A stretch of 64,000 nt of DNA. Origin: CAXXOK01 sp001604115 (GTDB lineage Bacteria; Bacillota; Clostridia; Christensenellales; Aristaeellaceae). The notes under the pieces were generated by a model. That model worked only from the letters and a program-made list of their open reading frames with translations, was not told the origin of the DNA and did no database searches. Positions 43,299-52,088 of the stretch are shown here, piece after piece. Made by a program: the position numbers and the translations under genes. The DNA lies in assembly GCA_034928535.1 (NCBI GenBank), contig JAYFOV010000045.1, forward strand, positions 8,330-72,329, read 5' to 3'. Every line of letters begins with the position of its first letter. Position 1 is the first letter of the stretch.

Positions 43299-44510
43299 AT
43301 GAGTAAACTTCAATTGGGTGTGATATACGGAAGCCGTACCTGCGAACATGAGGTGAGCGTGATCAGCGCGCTGCAACTGATGCGCGCGGTCGATCCTGAG
43401 CGCTACGACGTGATCCCGATTTACATCAGCATGCGCGGGGAATGGTTCAGCGGGGATGCACTTTTAGATATGAAAACCTACTCCAGCTTTGATGAGAACG
43501 CCAAGGGTATCATGAGGGTGCAGCTGGACGTGACGGCCGGCAGCGGCGTGCTCACCACTACCGAACCGGCCAAAGGGCTTTTTAAGCAAGAAAAGCAGCG
43601 TACGGTAGCCCGTCTGGATTGCGTGATCCCGGTCATGCATGGCATGCATGGTGAGGATGGCACGCTGCAGGGTATGCTGGAGCTGTGTAACCTGCCCTAT
43701 GCCAGCAGCGGCGTTGCGGCCAGCGCCGTGGGCATGGACAAGGTTTTTATGAAGCAGTTTTTCCAGGGCGGCGGCTTTCCGGTGCTGCCCAGCTGCTGGT
43801 ACCTGCGCAGTGCCTTTGAAAACGCCCCGGATCAGGTGTTGGATGGGGTGGAGGAACAACTGGGTTACCCGGTATTTGTGAAGCCGGCTATGCTAGGCTC
43901 CTCCATTGGGGTGAGCAAAGCCAAGAACCGTGAGGAATTGGCGGCCGCACTGGATCTTGCTTTTGAGTTTGACCGCAAAGTGCTGGTCGAAAAAGGGCTG
44001 GAGCATCTTTTGGAGCTGAACTGCGCCGTTTTGGGCGTAAGCGGCGATGCGATCCCCTCGGAAATTGAGATGCCCGTGACGGGTGGGGATCTGCTCAGCT
44101 TTGTGGATAAGTATATCCAAGGCGGCGGCGGGCTCAAGGGGATGGCCTCGCTGAAGCGCGTGCTGCCTGCGCCCATCGAGCCCGAGCTGCGCGCTCGTAT
44201 CCAAAAGCTGTCCGTCGATATATTCAACAGCATGGATTGCAAAGGTGTTGTGCGCATCGACTACATGTTCGATCTGGATGCGAATGCGCTGTACATCACG
44301 GAGATCAACACCATCCCAGGCTCGCTTGCCTTTTATCTGTGGGAAGCGTGCGGCGTGCCCTATCGGGAGTTGGTGGATCGGTTGGTCAGCTGTGCCATGA
44401 AGGCGCATGAAGAAAAGAACAACAGCAACTACGCATTCAGCTCAGATATCCTGAGCAACCTTGCGCTTGGCGGCAAGGCGGGTGCGAAGAACGGGACAAA
44501 ACACGCCTGA
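43299..44510 (+). CDS. D-alanine-D-alanine ligase-like ATP-grasp enzyme
   Basis: A 403-residue protein, longer than usual for Ddl (about 300-370). The N-terminal motif GSRTCEHEVSVISALQLM, HGMHGEDGTLQGMLELCNLPYASSGV and the ATP-grasp motifs FVKPAMLGSSIGVSKA, VLVEKGLEH and YITEINTIPGSLAFYL are present. The last differs from the usual NTxPGMTxxSL of Ddl, and the substrate loop LLSFVDKYIQGGGG is unusual. A dipeptide ligase activity is likely, but the second substrate may not be D-Ala. The ATG at 43299 follows GGGAGG. It is 17 bases after the Mur ligase. Confidence 0.88.
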   Translation: MSKLQLGVIYGSRTCEHEVSVISALQLMRAVDPERYDVIPIYISMRGEWFSGDALLDMKTYSSFDENAKGIMRVQLDVTAGSGVLTTTEPAKGLFKQEKQRTVARLDCVIPVMHGMHGEDGTLQGMLELCNLPYASSGVAASAVGMDKVFMKQFFQGGGFPVLPSCWYLRSAFENAPDQVLDGVEEQLGYPVFVKPAMLGSSIGVSKAKNREELAAALDLAFEFDRKVLVEKGLEHLLELNCAVLGVSGDAIPSEIEMPVTGGDLLSFVDKYIQGGGGLKGMASLKRVLPAPIEPELRARIQKLSVDIFNSMDCKGVVRIDYMFDLDANALYITEINTIPGSLAFYLWEACGVPYRELVDRLVSCAMKAHEEKNNSNYAFSSDILSNLALGGKAGAKNGTKHA

Positions 44511-44521
44511 AGGAGCAACCA

Positions 44522-46405
44522 TTGAAAGTAGACCAGATTAAAACCCCAGATGATATACGCGCGTTGAGCCAGAGCGAATGTGAGACGCTGGCGGAAGAGT
44601 TGCGCGATACCATCATCCGTACCGTGGCCAGCAATGGGGGACACCTCTCTTCCAATTTGGGTGCAGTCGAAATCACGCTGGCTTTGCACCGCGTATTTCA
44701 CACCCCGCAGGATAAGCTGGTGTTTGATGTGGGGCACCAGTCCTACACGCACAAACTGCTGACGGGCAGGGCGGAGCGCTTCCATACCATCCGCCGCTAC
44801 GGCGGTTTGTCCGGCTTCCCCAAGTGCGATGAGAGCGAGCATGACTGCTTTGAGACCGGACATGCCAGCACAGCCATATCGGCAGCGCTGGGGCTTGCAC
44901 GTGCCCGCGATCTGCAAGGGGATCGCCATCATGTGGTGGCAGTTGTGGGGGATGGCGCGCTCACGGGCGGCATGTGCTACGAAGCACTGAACGATTGCGG
45001 CAACAGCAATACGCGCCTGATCGTGATCCTCAACGATAACGAGATGAGCATCGCCCGCAATGTGGGGGCGCTCAGCCGTCATTTTGCACAGCTGCGCGCC
45101 AGCGCGGGATGGAATACCACCAAGCGTAAAGTGAAGTATAGCTTGATGCAATTGCCGGGCATCGGTGCGCCGCTTAGCCGCATGATGCACTCCGTGAAAG
45201 AGTCACTCAAAACACTGTTGTTTGACGAGGGGTTTTTTACTTCACTCGGTTTCAAGTATTTGGGCCCCATCGACGGGCATGACCTGCACGCGATGGAAAC
45301 CATCTTCCGCCGCGCCAAGCAGCTGGACGAGCCGGTCATCATCCACTGCGTAACCAAAAAGGGCAACGGCTACCGTAAAGCCGAGAAACGCCCCGAGCAA
45401 TTTCATGGCACGCCGCCCTTCTTTATTGAAAGCGGCGAAGTGCAAAAGCGTTCGCGCATGCTCTACGGGCAGGTTGCTGCCGATACGCTGGCAACGCTCG
45501 CCAAAAAGGATGAACGCATTATGGCGGTCACGGCTGCCATGCCTTCCGGCACCTGCGCCAGCCGTTTCAAGGAGAAGTATCCTCAGCGCTTCTTTGATGT
45601 TGGCATTGCGGAAGAGCACGCTGTGACGATGTGCGCCGGACTGGCTAAGGGCGGCATGCGCCCGTTCTTCTTCGTATACTCCACGTTCCTGCAACGCGGC
45701 TATGATCAGGTGCTGCACGATGTATGCATGCAAAACTTGCCGGTGGTGTTCCTGCTGGACCGTGCCGGTTTGGGCAATGAGGATGGCCAATCCCATCAAG
45801 GGCTTTTTGATATCAGCTATCTGCGGCACATCCCTAACATGAGCGTTTTTGCTCCGGCGGATTCTGCTGAGCTTTCGGCTATGCTTCGTGCTGTGTTGGA
45901 TTTGGGAACCCCCTGCGCCATCCGTTACCCGAAAACCGCCGTGTTGCCCAATGCCAGTTATCCTACCCATCCCTTCATGGTAGGTAGGTGGCGCACTTTG
46001 CTGACGGGTCGGCACGCCACCATCCTTGCTGTGGGCAGTATGGTCGGCGCAGCGCTCACCGTTGCGCAACGCCTGAAAGATGAGGGGATAGAGGTGGAGG
46101 TTGTCAATGCATCCACCATCAAACCGCTGGACGGTTTTTGTTTGAGCAGGCTTGCAGAGCTTAACAGGCCAGTTTTCACATTGGAAGAGCATGTAATGGA
46201 AGGCGGCTTTGGCAGCGCGGTGTTGGAATACAATGCGCAGCATGGAGGGGCACTCTCTGTACAGATGATCGGCATGGAAGGCAAATATTTGCCGCAGGGC
46301 GATCATGGTCATTTGCTTCAGGATGCCGGGCTGGATGAAGCTACGCTGATCCAACGCATCCGCGCGAGCATCCTGGCCAGGGAGGCAGAGCATGGCCAGC
46401 GATAA
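44522..46405 (+). CDS. dxs: 1-deoxy-D-xylulose-5-phosphate synthase
   Basis: A 627-residue thiamine diphosphate enzyme that starts the MEP isoprenoid pathway from pyruvate and glyceraldehyde 3-phosphate. HLSSNLGAVEITLALH, the ThDP motif VGDGALTGGMCYEALND near 143, and the catalytic glutamate in VGIAEEHAVTMCAGLA near 361 are present, followed by LDRAGLGNEDGQSHQGLFDISYL and the C-terminal transketolase domain. The TTG at 44522 follows GAAGGAG. It overlaps tlyA by 14 bases. Confidence 0.97.
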   Translation: MKVDQIKTPDDIRALSQSECETLAEELRDTIIRTVASNGGHLSSNLGAVEITLALHRVFHTPQDKLVFDVGHQSYTHKLLTGRAERFHTIRRYGGLSGFPKCDESEHDCFETGHASTAISAALGLARARDLQGDRHHVVAVVGDGALTGGMCYEALNDCGNSNTRLIVILNDNEMSIARNVGALSRHFAQLRASAGWNTTKRKVKYSLMQLPGIGAPLSRMMHSVKESLKTLLFDEGFFTSLGFKYLGPIDGHDLHAMETIFRRAKQLDEPVIIHCVTKKGNGYRKAEKRPEQFHGTPPFFIESGEVQKRSRMLYGQVAADTLATLAKKDERIMAVTAAMPSGTCASRFKEKYPQRFFDVGIAEEHAVTMCAGLAKGGMRPFFFVYSTFLQRGYDQVLHDVCMQNLPVVFLLDRAGLGNEDGQSHQGLFDISYLRHIPNMSVFAPADSAELSAMLRAVLDLGTPCAIRYPKTAVLPNASYPTHPFMVGRWRTLLTGRHATILAVGSMVGAALTVAQRLKDEGIEVEVVNASTIKPLDGFCLSRLAELNRPVFTLEEHVMEGGFGSAVLEYNAQHGGALSVQMIGMEGKYLPQGDHGHLLQDAGLDEATLIQRIRASILAREAEHGQR

Positions 46406-47222
46406 GCAGCGGGTGGATGTTGCATTGGTTGCGCGCGGCCTTGCATCCAGCCGTGAAAAGGCGCAGGCGCTGATCATGAGCGGGAATGTGTATCTGCGTG
46501 AAGTCAAAATCCTCAAACCATCGGAAATGGTAGCACCGGCCGATACGCTGAGCGTCAAAACGCCGGAGCACCCATTTGTAGGGCGCGGCGCACTGAAACT
46601 GGACAAGGCTTTGCGTGTGTTTTCCGTTGAGCCGGCGGGCATGTTGGCCTTGGATATTGGCGCGGCGACCGGAGGTTTTACGGATGTGCTCCTGCAGCAC
46701 GGCGCCAGGCATGTTTATGCCATTGATGTTGGCTATGGTCAATTGGATTGGAAAATCCGCAGCGACCCAAGGGTCACGGTCATGGAGCGCACCAACGCAC
46801 GCTATCTGACGGCGGATTACCTGCACGGTCAGGTCCCTGACATCACCGTCATGGATGTTTCGTTTATATCCGTCAAACTGATTTTGCCTGTGGCGGCCAT
46901 GCTGATGCAGCACCGTGGCATATTTTGCATCCTGATCAAACCGCAGTTTGAAGCAGGACGCGAGCTTGTGGGCAAAAAAGGCGTGGTGCGGGATGCCCGT
47001 GTGCATGAAAATGTGGTGCGCGCCATCCGCGATTTTGCCCCAGAAATGCAGTACTGCATGACGATGTTGGATTTTTCACCCATCAAGGGCCCCGAGGGCA
47101 ATATTGAATATGTCGCAAGACTGGATCCGGCGGCAGACGGGCTCCTCCCAGTCACGGATGAAGCCATCGCGGCGACGGTTCTGGCGGCACACACCAACTT
47201 GGATAAAACTCCGATTGAATGA
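46392..47222 (+). CDS. tlyA: TlyA-family rRNA (cytidine-2'-O)-methyltransferase
   Basis: A 276-residue protein with an N-terminal S4 RNA-binding domain (RVDVALVARGLASSREKAQALIMSGNVYL) and a RrmJ/FtsJ-type methyltransferase (LALDIGAATGGFTDVLLQHGARHVYAIDVGYGQL, VTVMERTNARYL, DISVMDVSFIS-type motif, IKPQFEAGRELVGKKGVV). It 2'-O-methylates 16S and/or 23S rRNA; the Bacillus homologue is YqxC. Its start lies inside the end of dxs, so the two are translationally coupled. Confidence 0.95.
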   Translation: MASDKQRVDVALVARGLASSREKAQALIMSGNVYLREVKILKPSEMVAPADTLSVKTPEHPFVGRGALKLDKALRVFSVEPAGMLALDIGAATGGFTDVLLQHGARHVYAIDVGYGQLDWKIRSDPRVTVMERTNARYLTADYLHGQVPDITVMDVSFISVKLILPVAAMLMQHRGIFCILIKPQFEAGRELVGKKGVVRDARVHENVVRAIRDFAPEMQYCMTMLDFSPIKGPEGNIEYVARLDPAADGLLPVTDEAIAATVLAAHTNLDKTPIE

Positions 47223-47243
47223 ATATCCATTCTATGCTAGAAT
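47215..47243 (+). promoter_or_regulatory. Promoter of nadK-argR-recN
   Basis: TTGAAT (47215-47220), 17-base spacer, TAGAAT (47238-47243). The -10 box is the right half of a perfect palindrome, ATTCTA-TGC-TAGAAT (47229-47243). Confidence 0.6.
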
Positions 47244-47265
47244 AAACCTGTACGAACGGATATTC
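47221..47265. promoter_or_regulatory. Nested palindromes at the nadK promoter
   Basis: GAATATCC (47221-47228) and GGATATTC (47258-47265) enclose the 15-base palindrome that contains the -10 box. The arrangement looks like an operator. The half-site CGAAC (47253-47257) recalls a LexA box, but the second half is missing. Confidence 0.45.
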
Positions 47266-47314
47266 CTGCCCAGCAACAAAGCAAAGGCAGCTCCGGGGAA
47301 GGACAGGATTGCCC

Positions 47315-48154
47315 ATGCAAAATGTGTACCTGATGATGCACCAGATGCGAAGTGATATCGCGACGCTGGCAGGCCAGGTTGCCTCCGCGCTGCGCAGCGT
47401 TGGCATGACAGTCTGTATGGAACCGTGGCTTCGCCAGGCGGTGGGAGATCTGTATCAATGCGAGACGGATGTATTCCCGATGGATGCCATTGTGGCAGTG
47501 GGCGGGGATGGCACCTTGCTGCGCGCCACGCAAACCGCCATTGCGCATGATGTGCCTGTGTTGGGCGTGAATGTCGGGCACATCGGCTTTTTGGTCGAAA
47601 CAGAACTTGAAAACCTGACGCAGGCATGCAAATGCTTGCGGGAGGATGATTATACCATCGAAACCCGCATGATGCTGGACGTGACCATGCCCGACGGAAC
47701 AGTGCGCACAGCGCTCAATGATGTCGTGCTGAGCCGAGGCGGCTATGCCCGCCTGATTGCCGTGAAGGCTTCGGTGGAAGCGGAGCTGGTCGGGCGCTAT
47801 ATTGCAGACGGACTGATCGTTTCCACCCCGACAGGATCCACAGGCTATTCCCTTTCGGCGGGTGGCCCCATTGTATGTCCGGAGGTGGAATGCATTTTGC
47901 TTTCGCCCATATGCCCTCACTCGTTACAGCACCGTCCAGTGGTTGCCAACGCGACCCAGACCATCACCATTGCGCTGGACTGTGCCCCCGGCCAAACCGC
48001 GCAACTGGATGTGGATGGACAAATGTGCGGCACTTTGACCGGCACGCAACAGGTGACCATCCACCGTTCACAAACCGTCACAAAGCTGATTCGATTCGGC
48101 GCTCATAGTTTTTTTCACCGGATCCGTGCCAAACTCACCGAATGGAGCTGCTAG
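47315..48154 (+). CDS. nadK: NAD kinase
   Basis: A 279-residue enzyme that phosphorylates NAD to NADP. The signature AVGGDGTLLRATQTAI lies near residue 62, followed by GVNVGHIGFLVE, ALNDVVLSRGGYARL, and STPTGSTGYSLSAGGPIVCPEVECILLSPICPHSL. The ATG at 47315 was preferred to the TTG at 47309. It begins a probable transcript with argR and recN. Confidence 0.96.
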   Translation: MQNVYLMMHQMRSDIATLAGQVASALRSVGMTVCMEPWLRQAVGDLYQCETDVFPMDAIVAVGGDGTLLRATQTAIAHDVPVLGVNVGHIGFLVETELENLTQACKCLREDDYTIETRMMLDVTMPDGTVRTALNDVVLSRGGYARLIAVKASVEAELVGRYIADGLIVSTPTGSTGYSLSAGGPIVCPEVECILLSPICPHSLQHRPVVANATQTITIALDCAPGQTAQLDVDGQMCGTLTGTQQVTIHRSQTVTKLIRFGAHSFFHRIRAKLTEWSC

Positions 48155-48165
48155 GAGGTTTCACC

Positions 48166-48615
48166 ATGAAATCCACCCGACAAAACGCGATCCTGGAATT
48201 GATTCGGGAACGGGACATCGAAACGCAGGAAGAGCTGGCGGACGAGCTGCGAAAACGCAACTTCAAGGTGACCCAAGCGACCGTGTCGCGGGACATCCGG
48301 GAATTGCGCCTGCTCAAAGTGCTCACAGCCGCAGGATCGTACAAGTACGCCGCTGCGGACAAACCCGAAAACGGTTTGAGCGAGCGTTTTCACCGTATCT
48401 TCAGCGAGTCGGTGCTGAGTTTGGCGCATGCGTATAACCAGATCATCATCAAAACGCTGCCTGGCAGCGCCAATGTGGCGGCAGAGATGCTGGACGGCCT
48501 GCGCTGGCCCGAAATCATTGGCACGCTGGCGGGAGATAATACCATTTTACTGATTGTGCGCTCGGTGGAAGAAGTCGAGGTCGTGCTCAAACGCATCGAC
48601 GAAATGCTGCGCTGA
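48166..48615 (+). CDS. argR: Arginine repressor
   Basis: A 149-residue protein with an N-terminal winged helix (STRQNAILELIRERDIETQEELADELRKRNFKVTQATVSRDIRELRL) and the C-terminal arginine-binding hexamer domain (NQIIIKTLPGSANVAAEMLDGLRWPEIIGTLAGDNTILLIV). The ATG at 48166 follows AGGAGG. As in Bacillus (ahrC-recN), it lies directly before recN. No arginine biosynthesis gene is in the window. Confidence 0.96.
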   Translation: MKSTRQNAILELIRERDIETQEELADELRKRNFKVTQATVSRDIRELRLLKVLTAAGSYKYAAADKPENGLSERFHRIFSESVLSLAHAYNQIIIKTLPGSANVAAEMLDGLRWPEIIGTLAGDNTILLIVRSVEEVEVVLKRIDEMLR

Positions 48616-48642
48616 TTCTTTGGCAAAGGATGTGCGTGACCT

Positions 48643-50364
48643 ATGCTAGTATCCATGACCGTGCGCAATATCGCGCTCATCGAGAACCTGGAAATGCAGT
48701 TCCATAAAGGGCTCCATGTGCTCACCGGCGAGACGGGTGCAGGCAAGTCCATCGTGGTGGATTCCATCAACCTGATGCTGGGGGAGCGCGCGGATCGTGG
48801 GCTCATCCGCACTGGGTGCGACAAAGGCACAGTGGAAGCAGTTTTTGATATTGCGGATTGCCCGCAGGTGCGCACTCTGCTCACAGCCGAAGGGCTGGAA
48901 CCGGACGGAAATACCGTGACGGTGATGCGTGAGATCAGCACCACAGACCGTAACATTTGCCGTGTCTGTGGCGTGCTGGTGCCCCTCAACACGCTCAAAC
49001 AGCTTTCCGCCTATTTGGTGGATATTCATGGCCAGCATGAGCATCAAAGCCTGCTGGGCGAAAAAAATCACTTGACTTTTTTGGATTCATTTGGGGATCA
49101 GGCACATCAGGCGCTGATACACACCGTTGCCGAAAAGTGCCGTGCCTGGCGGGAGACGAGTGCTGCCTTCAGCCAACTGCGCAAGGAAAACGCACAGCGT
49201 GAAGAACGGCTTGAATTCATTACAGCACGCAGCAGGGAGCTGGATGCCGCGAAGCTGGAAATTGGTGAGGAAGCCAAGCTAAGCCAGCAACGCGCCAAGA
49301 TGGCCGATGCGGAAAAAATCAACAATGCGCTTGCTTTGGCTTATGGCAACCTCACAGCGGCAGAAAATGCCCGCCTGGGCGTGACCGCGCTGCTCAGGGA
49401 TGCAACCGAAGCGCTGCGGCGCATTGAGGAGTATGACCCCCGTTTCAAAACTTTGGCGGAGCGCCTTTCCAGCGCTTTTTACGAGGCAGAGGAAATGGGG
49501 ATTGAGCTGCGGGACGCGATGGACGCAGAGAGCTTCGATGCGGAAAAAAATGAACAGATCATGGTCAGGCTGGATATTTACCGCCGGCTGACCAAACGCT
49601 ACGGCATGGAAGCGGATGAATTAGTCGATTATGCGGAACGCCTGAAAGATGAAATCAAAAACCTGAAATCAATGGATGAACGTTTGCGCGTGGCTGAAAC
49701 CGAATATAAAGCCAAGTTGACGGATTATCGCGCTGCCGCCCATGCCTTAAGCGAATCCCGCAAGCAGCTGGCAAAGCACTTTGAAGGGCTCATGGAATCG
49801 CAACTCAGGGACTTGGGTATGAGCAACACGCAATTCGCCTGTGTTTTCCACGAGCCGGAACCCGACCAAAAGCGAGTGCCCTCCACACACGGGGACGATC
49901 ATGTGGAGTTTTTCATTGCCCCGAACATTGGCGAACCGCTGAAGCCCCTGGCCAAAACGGCCTCCGGCGGCGAACTGTCACGTATGATGCTGGCGATGAA
50001 GGCTGCCGCGGCGGATCGCAACATGATCCCCACCATGATTTTTGACGAGATTGATACTGGGATCAGCGGGCACATTGCCAGTGTGGTGGCCGAGAAAATG
50101 GATGATATTGCCCGTTACCGTCAGGTGATTTGCGTGACGCACCTGGCGCAGATCGCCGCAATGGCGGATACGCAGTATCTGGTTCAAAAGCAGGTGGTTG
50201 GAGAACGCACCATCACAACGGTGGATGCGCTCAATCCGGAGCAACGGGTGGAAGAAATTTCGCGGCTTGTTGGCGGGGATGACCAGCAGAAAGCCAGCGG
50301 CTACGCGCACGCCCGGACCATGCTTTCTGTGGCATGGGAGCGCAAACATGCATCGCAATCCTAA
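48643..50364 (+). CDS. recN: DNA repair protein RecN
   Basis: A 573-residue SMC-like ATPase acting early in double-strand break repair. The N-terminal Walker A is HVLTGETGAGKSIVVDSI (about residues 26-43), followed by DIHGQHEHQSLL. Two coiled-coil stretches flank the middle (about 155-365). The C-terminal part has KTASGGELSRMMLAMKAA (signature) and TMIFDEIDTGISGHIA (Walker B). The start is the ATG at 48643 with a weak AAAGGATG site; the ATG at 48655 is an alternative. Confidence 0.96.
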   Translation: MLVSMTVRNIALIENLEMQFHKGLHVLTGETGAGKSIVVDSINLMLGERADRGLIRTGCDKGTVEAVFDIADCPQVRTLLTAEGLEPDGNTVTVMREISTTDRNICRVCGVLVPLNTLKQLSAYLVDIHGQHEHQSLLGEKNHLTFLDSFGDQAHQALIHTVAEKCRAWRETSAAFSQLRKENAQREERLEFITARSRELDAAKLEIGEEAKLSQQRAKMADAEKINNALALAYGNLTAAENARLGVTALLRDATEALRRIEEYDPRFKTLAERLSSAFYEAEEMGIELRDAMDAESFDAEKNEQIMVRLDIYRRLTKRYGMEADELVDYAERLKDEIKNLKSMDERLRVAETEYKAKLTDYRAAAHALSESRKQLAKHFEGLMESQLRDLGMSNTQFACVFHEPEPDQKRVPSTHGDDHVEFFIAPNIGEPLKPLAKTASGGELSRMMLAMKAAAADRNMIPTMIFDEIDTGISGHIASVVAEKMDDIARYRQVICVTHLAQIAAMADTQYLVQKQVVGERTITTVDALNPEQRVEEISRLVGGDDQQKASGYAHARTMLSVAWERKHASQS

Positions 50365-50368
50365 TACG

Positions 50369-50413
50369 GCCCCGCAATACCGGACAAACGGTCATTGCGG
50401 GCTTTTTGTTTTT
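50369..50413 (+). terminator. Strong terminator after recN
   Basis: CCCGCAAT (50371-50378) pairs with ATTGCGGG (50394-50401), extended inside by ACCG/CGGT, followed by TTTTTGTTTTTT. Confidence 0.92.
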
Positions 50414-50645
50414 TCGCTCGTTGCACTGCGGATGAACTGATCCGAAGCGAAGTATGTGATCAGGAACAGAACAAGGAGCAGACCCCAAGCTGTATCGGGA
50501 AACAGCTGAAATGCATTTTTAGATTTCAACCTGAATACCAGCATATTTTTTGAATAGGCGATATGCCTTCGCAAGCGAATGACCCAAAAAAGTATAGGGA
50601 TATGGACCAAGTGGGACAAAATTCACCCGAAGCGCGAGTTTTCTA

Positions 50646-50674
50646 TTCTAGTTTTGCATGAATTGTGATATAAT
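50646..50674 (+). promoter_or_regulatory. Promoter of the rnf operon
   Basis: A perfect TATAAT (50669-50674) with an extended -10 (TGa). The -35 at 17 bases (TTCTAG) is poor. The gap 50415-50645 before it has no credible gene. Confidence 0.65.
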
Positions 50675-50737
50675 CGCCAAGTGGGCATGTCGTGTGCCTG
50701 TTTGTATGTTTGAACATAATAGGAAGGATAGAGGTTC

Positions 50738-52087
50738 ATGACGCGAATTCACCAGTTTCCCGGCGGCATTCACCCTCACGAGGGGAAAAACGGGAAGGCC
50801 GTGACCAAGACATTGCCCATTACTGAACTACCGCAACCGACCCGCGTTGCAATCCCGTTGCAGCAGCATATTGGGGCGCCGTGCAACAGCCTTGTTTCCA
50901 AAGGGGATCTCGTTAAAGTAGGTATGAAAATCGGTGAGGCGGTTGGTAACCTTAGCGCAGCAGTGCATGCCAGCGTCTCCGGCAAAGTGGTCAGCGTAAC
51001 GCCGTGCATCCAGGCCAGCGGCCTCGAAGTGAACAGCGTGATCATTGATAACGATTTTCAGGACACTTGGGTTCCGCTCACACCTGTGAGCGATCCAGAG
51101 CATCTGGATGCCGCGGCACTTTCCGAGTTGGCACGGGAGATGGGACTGGTTGGTCTGGGGGGCGCTGCATTTCCGCATGCCGTCAAACTTGCCCCTCCCA
51201 GCGATAAGCCTGTGGACACGCTCATTTTGAATGGTGCCGAATGTGAGCCGTATCTCGCAGCTGACTATCGTGTGATGCTGGCCTATGCCAAAGAAATCGT
51301 CAGCGGCGCAAAAGTAATACAGCGCGCGCTGGGCATTGAGCGGGTGCTCATTGGCATTGAAAACGATAAAATGGATGCAGTCGCTGCAATGCGGGACGCC
51401 TGCAAGGACGATCCTACTTTTCAGGTGACAGCGTTGCCTGTGCATTATCCGCAAGGCGGAGAAAAACAACTGACCTACGCCCTGACCAAGCGCATCGTGA
51501 AATCAGGCGGCTTGCCGCTGGATTGCGGCGTGGTAGTGGTGAATGTAGGTAGCTGCTATGCGCTGCACCGCGCAGTGTATGAGGGCAGGCCGCTTGTGGA
51601 TCGCGTGGTCACGGTCAGCGGTACGGTGGGCAAACCGGCAAATTACCTGGTACGCATCGGCACGCCGGTGGAATGGCTGCTGGATACCAGCGAAGGCTTG
51701 CTGCCCGAAACCAAAGTGTTGATTTACGGCGGCCCTATGATGGGTTTGCCGCTTAGCCGGCAGGATATTCCTGTAATCAAGGGCTGCTCCGGCATCACAG
51801 CATTGGCGAAAAGCTCCGCGCAGGACGAAGAGTCCAATTGCATCCACTGCGGTCGCTGCTCGGATGTTTGCCCCATGAAACTGATCCCCTCCGTACTGGA
51901 CAAGCTGATGCGCAAAGATATGTATGAAGAATGTGAAAAGCAGGGCGTCATGAACTGCCTTGAGTGCGGCGCATGCACCTGGAGCTGCCCCGCCAAGCGC
52001 CAACTGACCCAAAGCTGCCGCGCAAGCAAGCGCGTGATCAACCAGCGCCGTCAGGAGCAGGAAAACAAAGCCAAGGAGGGTATGTAA
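50738..52087 (+). CDS. rnfC: Rnf complex subunit RnfC
   Basis: A 449-residue peripheral subunit of the ion-translocating ferredoxin:NAD oxidoreductase; it carries NADH/FMN-binding folds like NuoF. VGLGGAAFPHAVKL and LILNGAECEPYLAADYRVML match the NuoF-like domain. Two [4Fe-4S] motifs lie near the C-terminus (NCIHCGRCSDVCPMKLIP near 367, NCLECGACTWSCPAKRQL near 406). The N-terminal HPHEGK segment is typical. It is first in the order C-D-E-A-B. Confidence 0.96.
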   Translation: MTRIHQFPGGIHPHEGKNGKAVTKTLPITELPQPTRVAIPLQQHIGAPCNSLVSKGDLVKVGMKIGEAVGNLSAAVHASVSGKVVSVTPCIQASGLEVNSVIIDNDFQDTWVPLTPVSDPEHLDAAALSELAREMGLVGLGGAAFPHAVKLAPPSDKPVDTLILNGAECEPYLAADYRVMLAYAKEIVSGAKVIQRALGIERVLIGIENDKMDAVAAMRDACKDDPTFQVTALPVHYPQGGEKQLTYALTKRIVKSGGLPLDCGVVVVNVGSCYALHRAVYEGRPLVDRVVTVSGTVGKPANYLVRIGTPVEWLLDTSEGLLPETKVLIYGGPMMGLPLSRQDIPVIKGCSGITALAKSSAQDEESNCIHCGRCSDVCPMKLIPSVLDKLMRKDMYEECEKQGVMNCLECGACTWSCPAKRQLTQSCRASKRVINQRRQEQENKAKEGM

Positions 52088-52088
52088 T

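Noticed and set aside
50392..50619. Minus-strand open frame of 75 codons with a hydrophobic stretch
   Set aside because: It runs through the recN terminator, starts at a TTG with a poor site and matches nothing I know.
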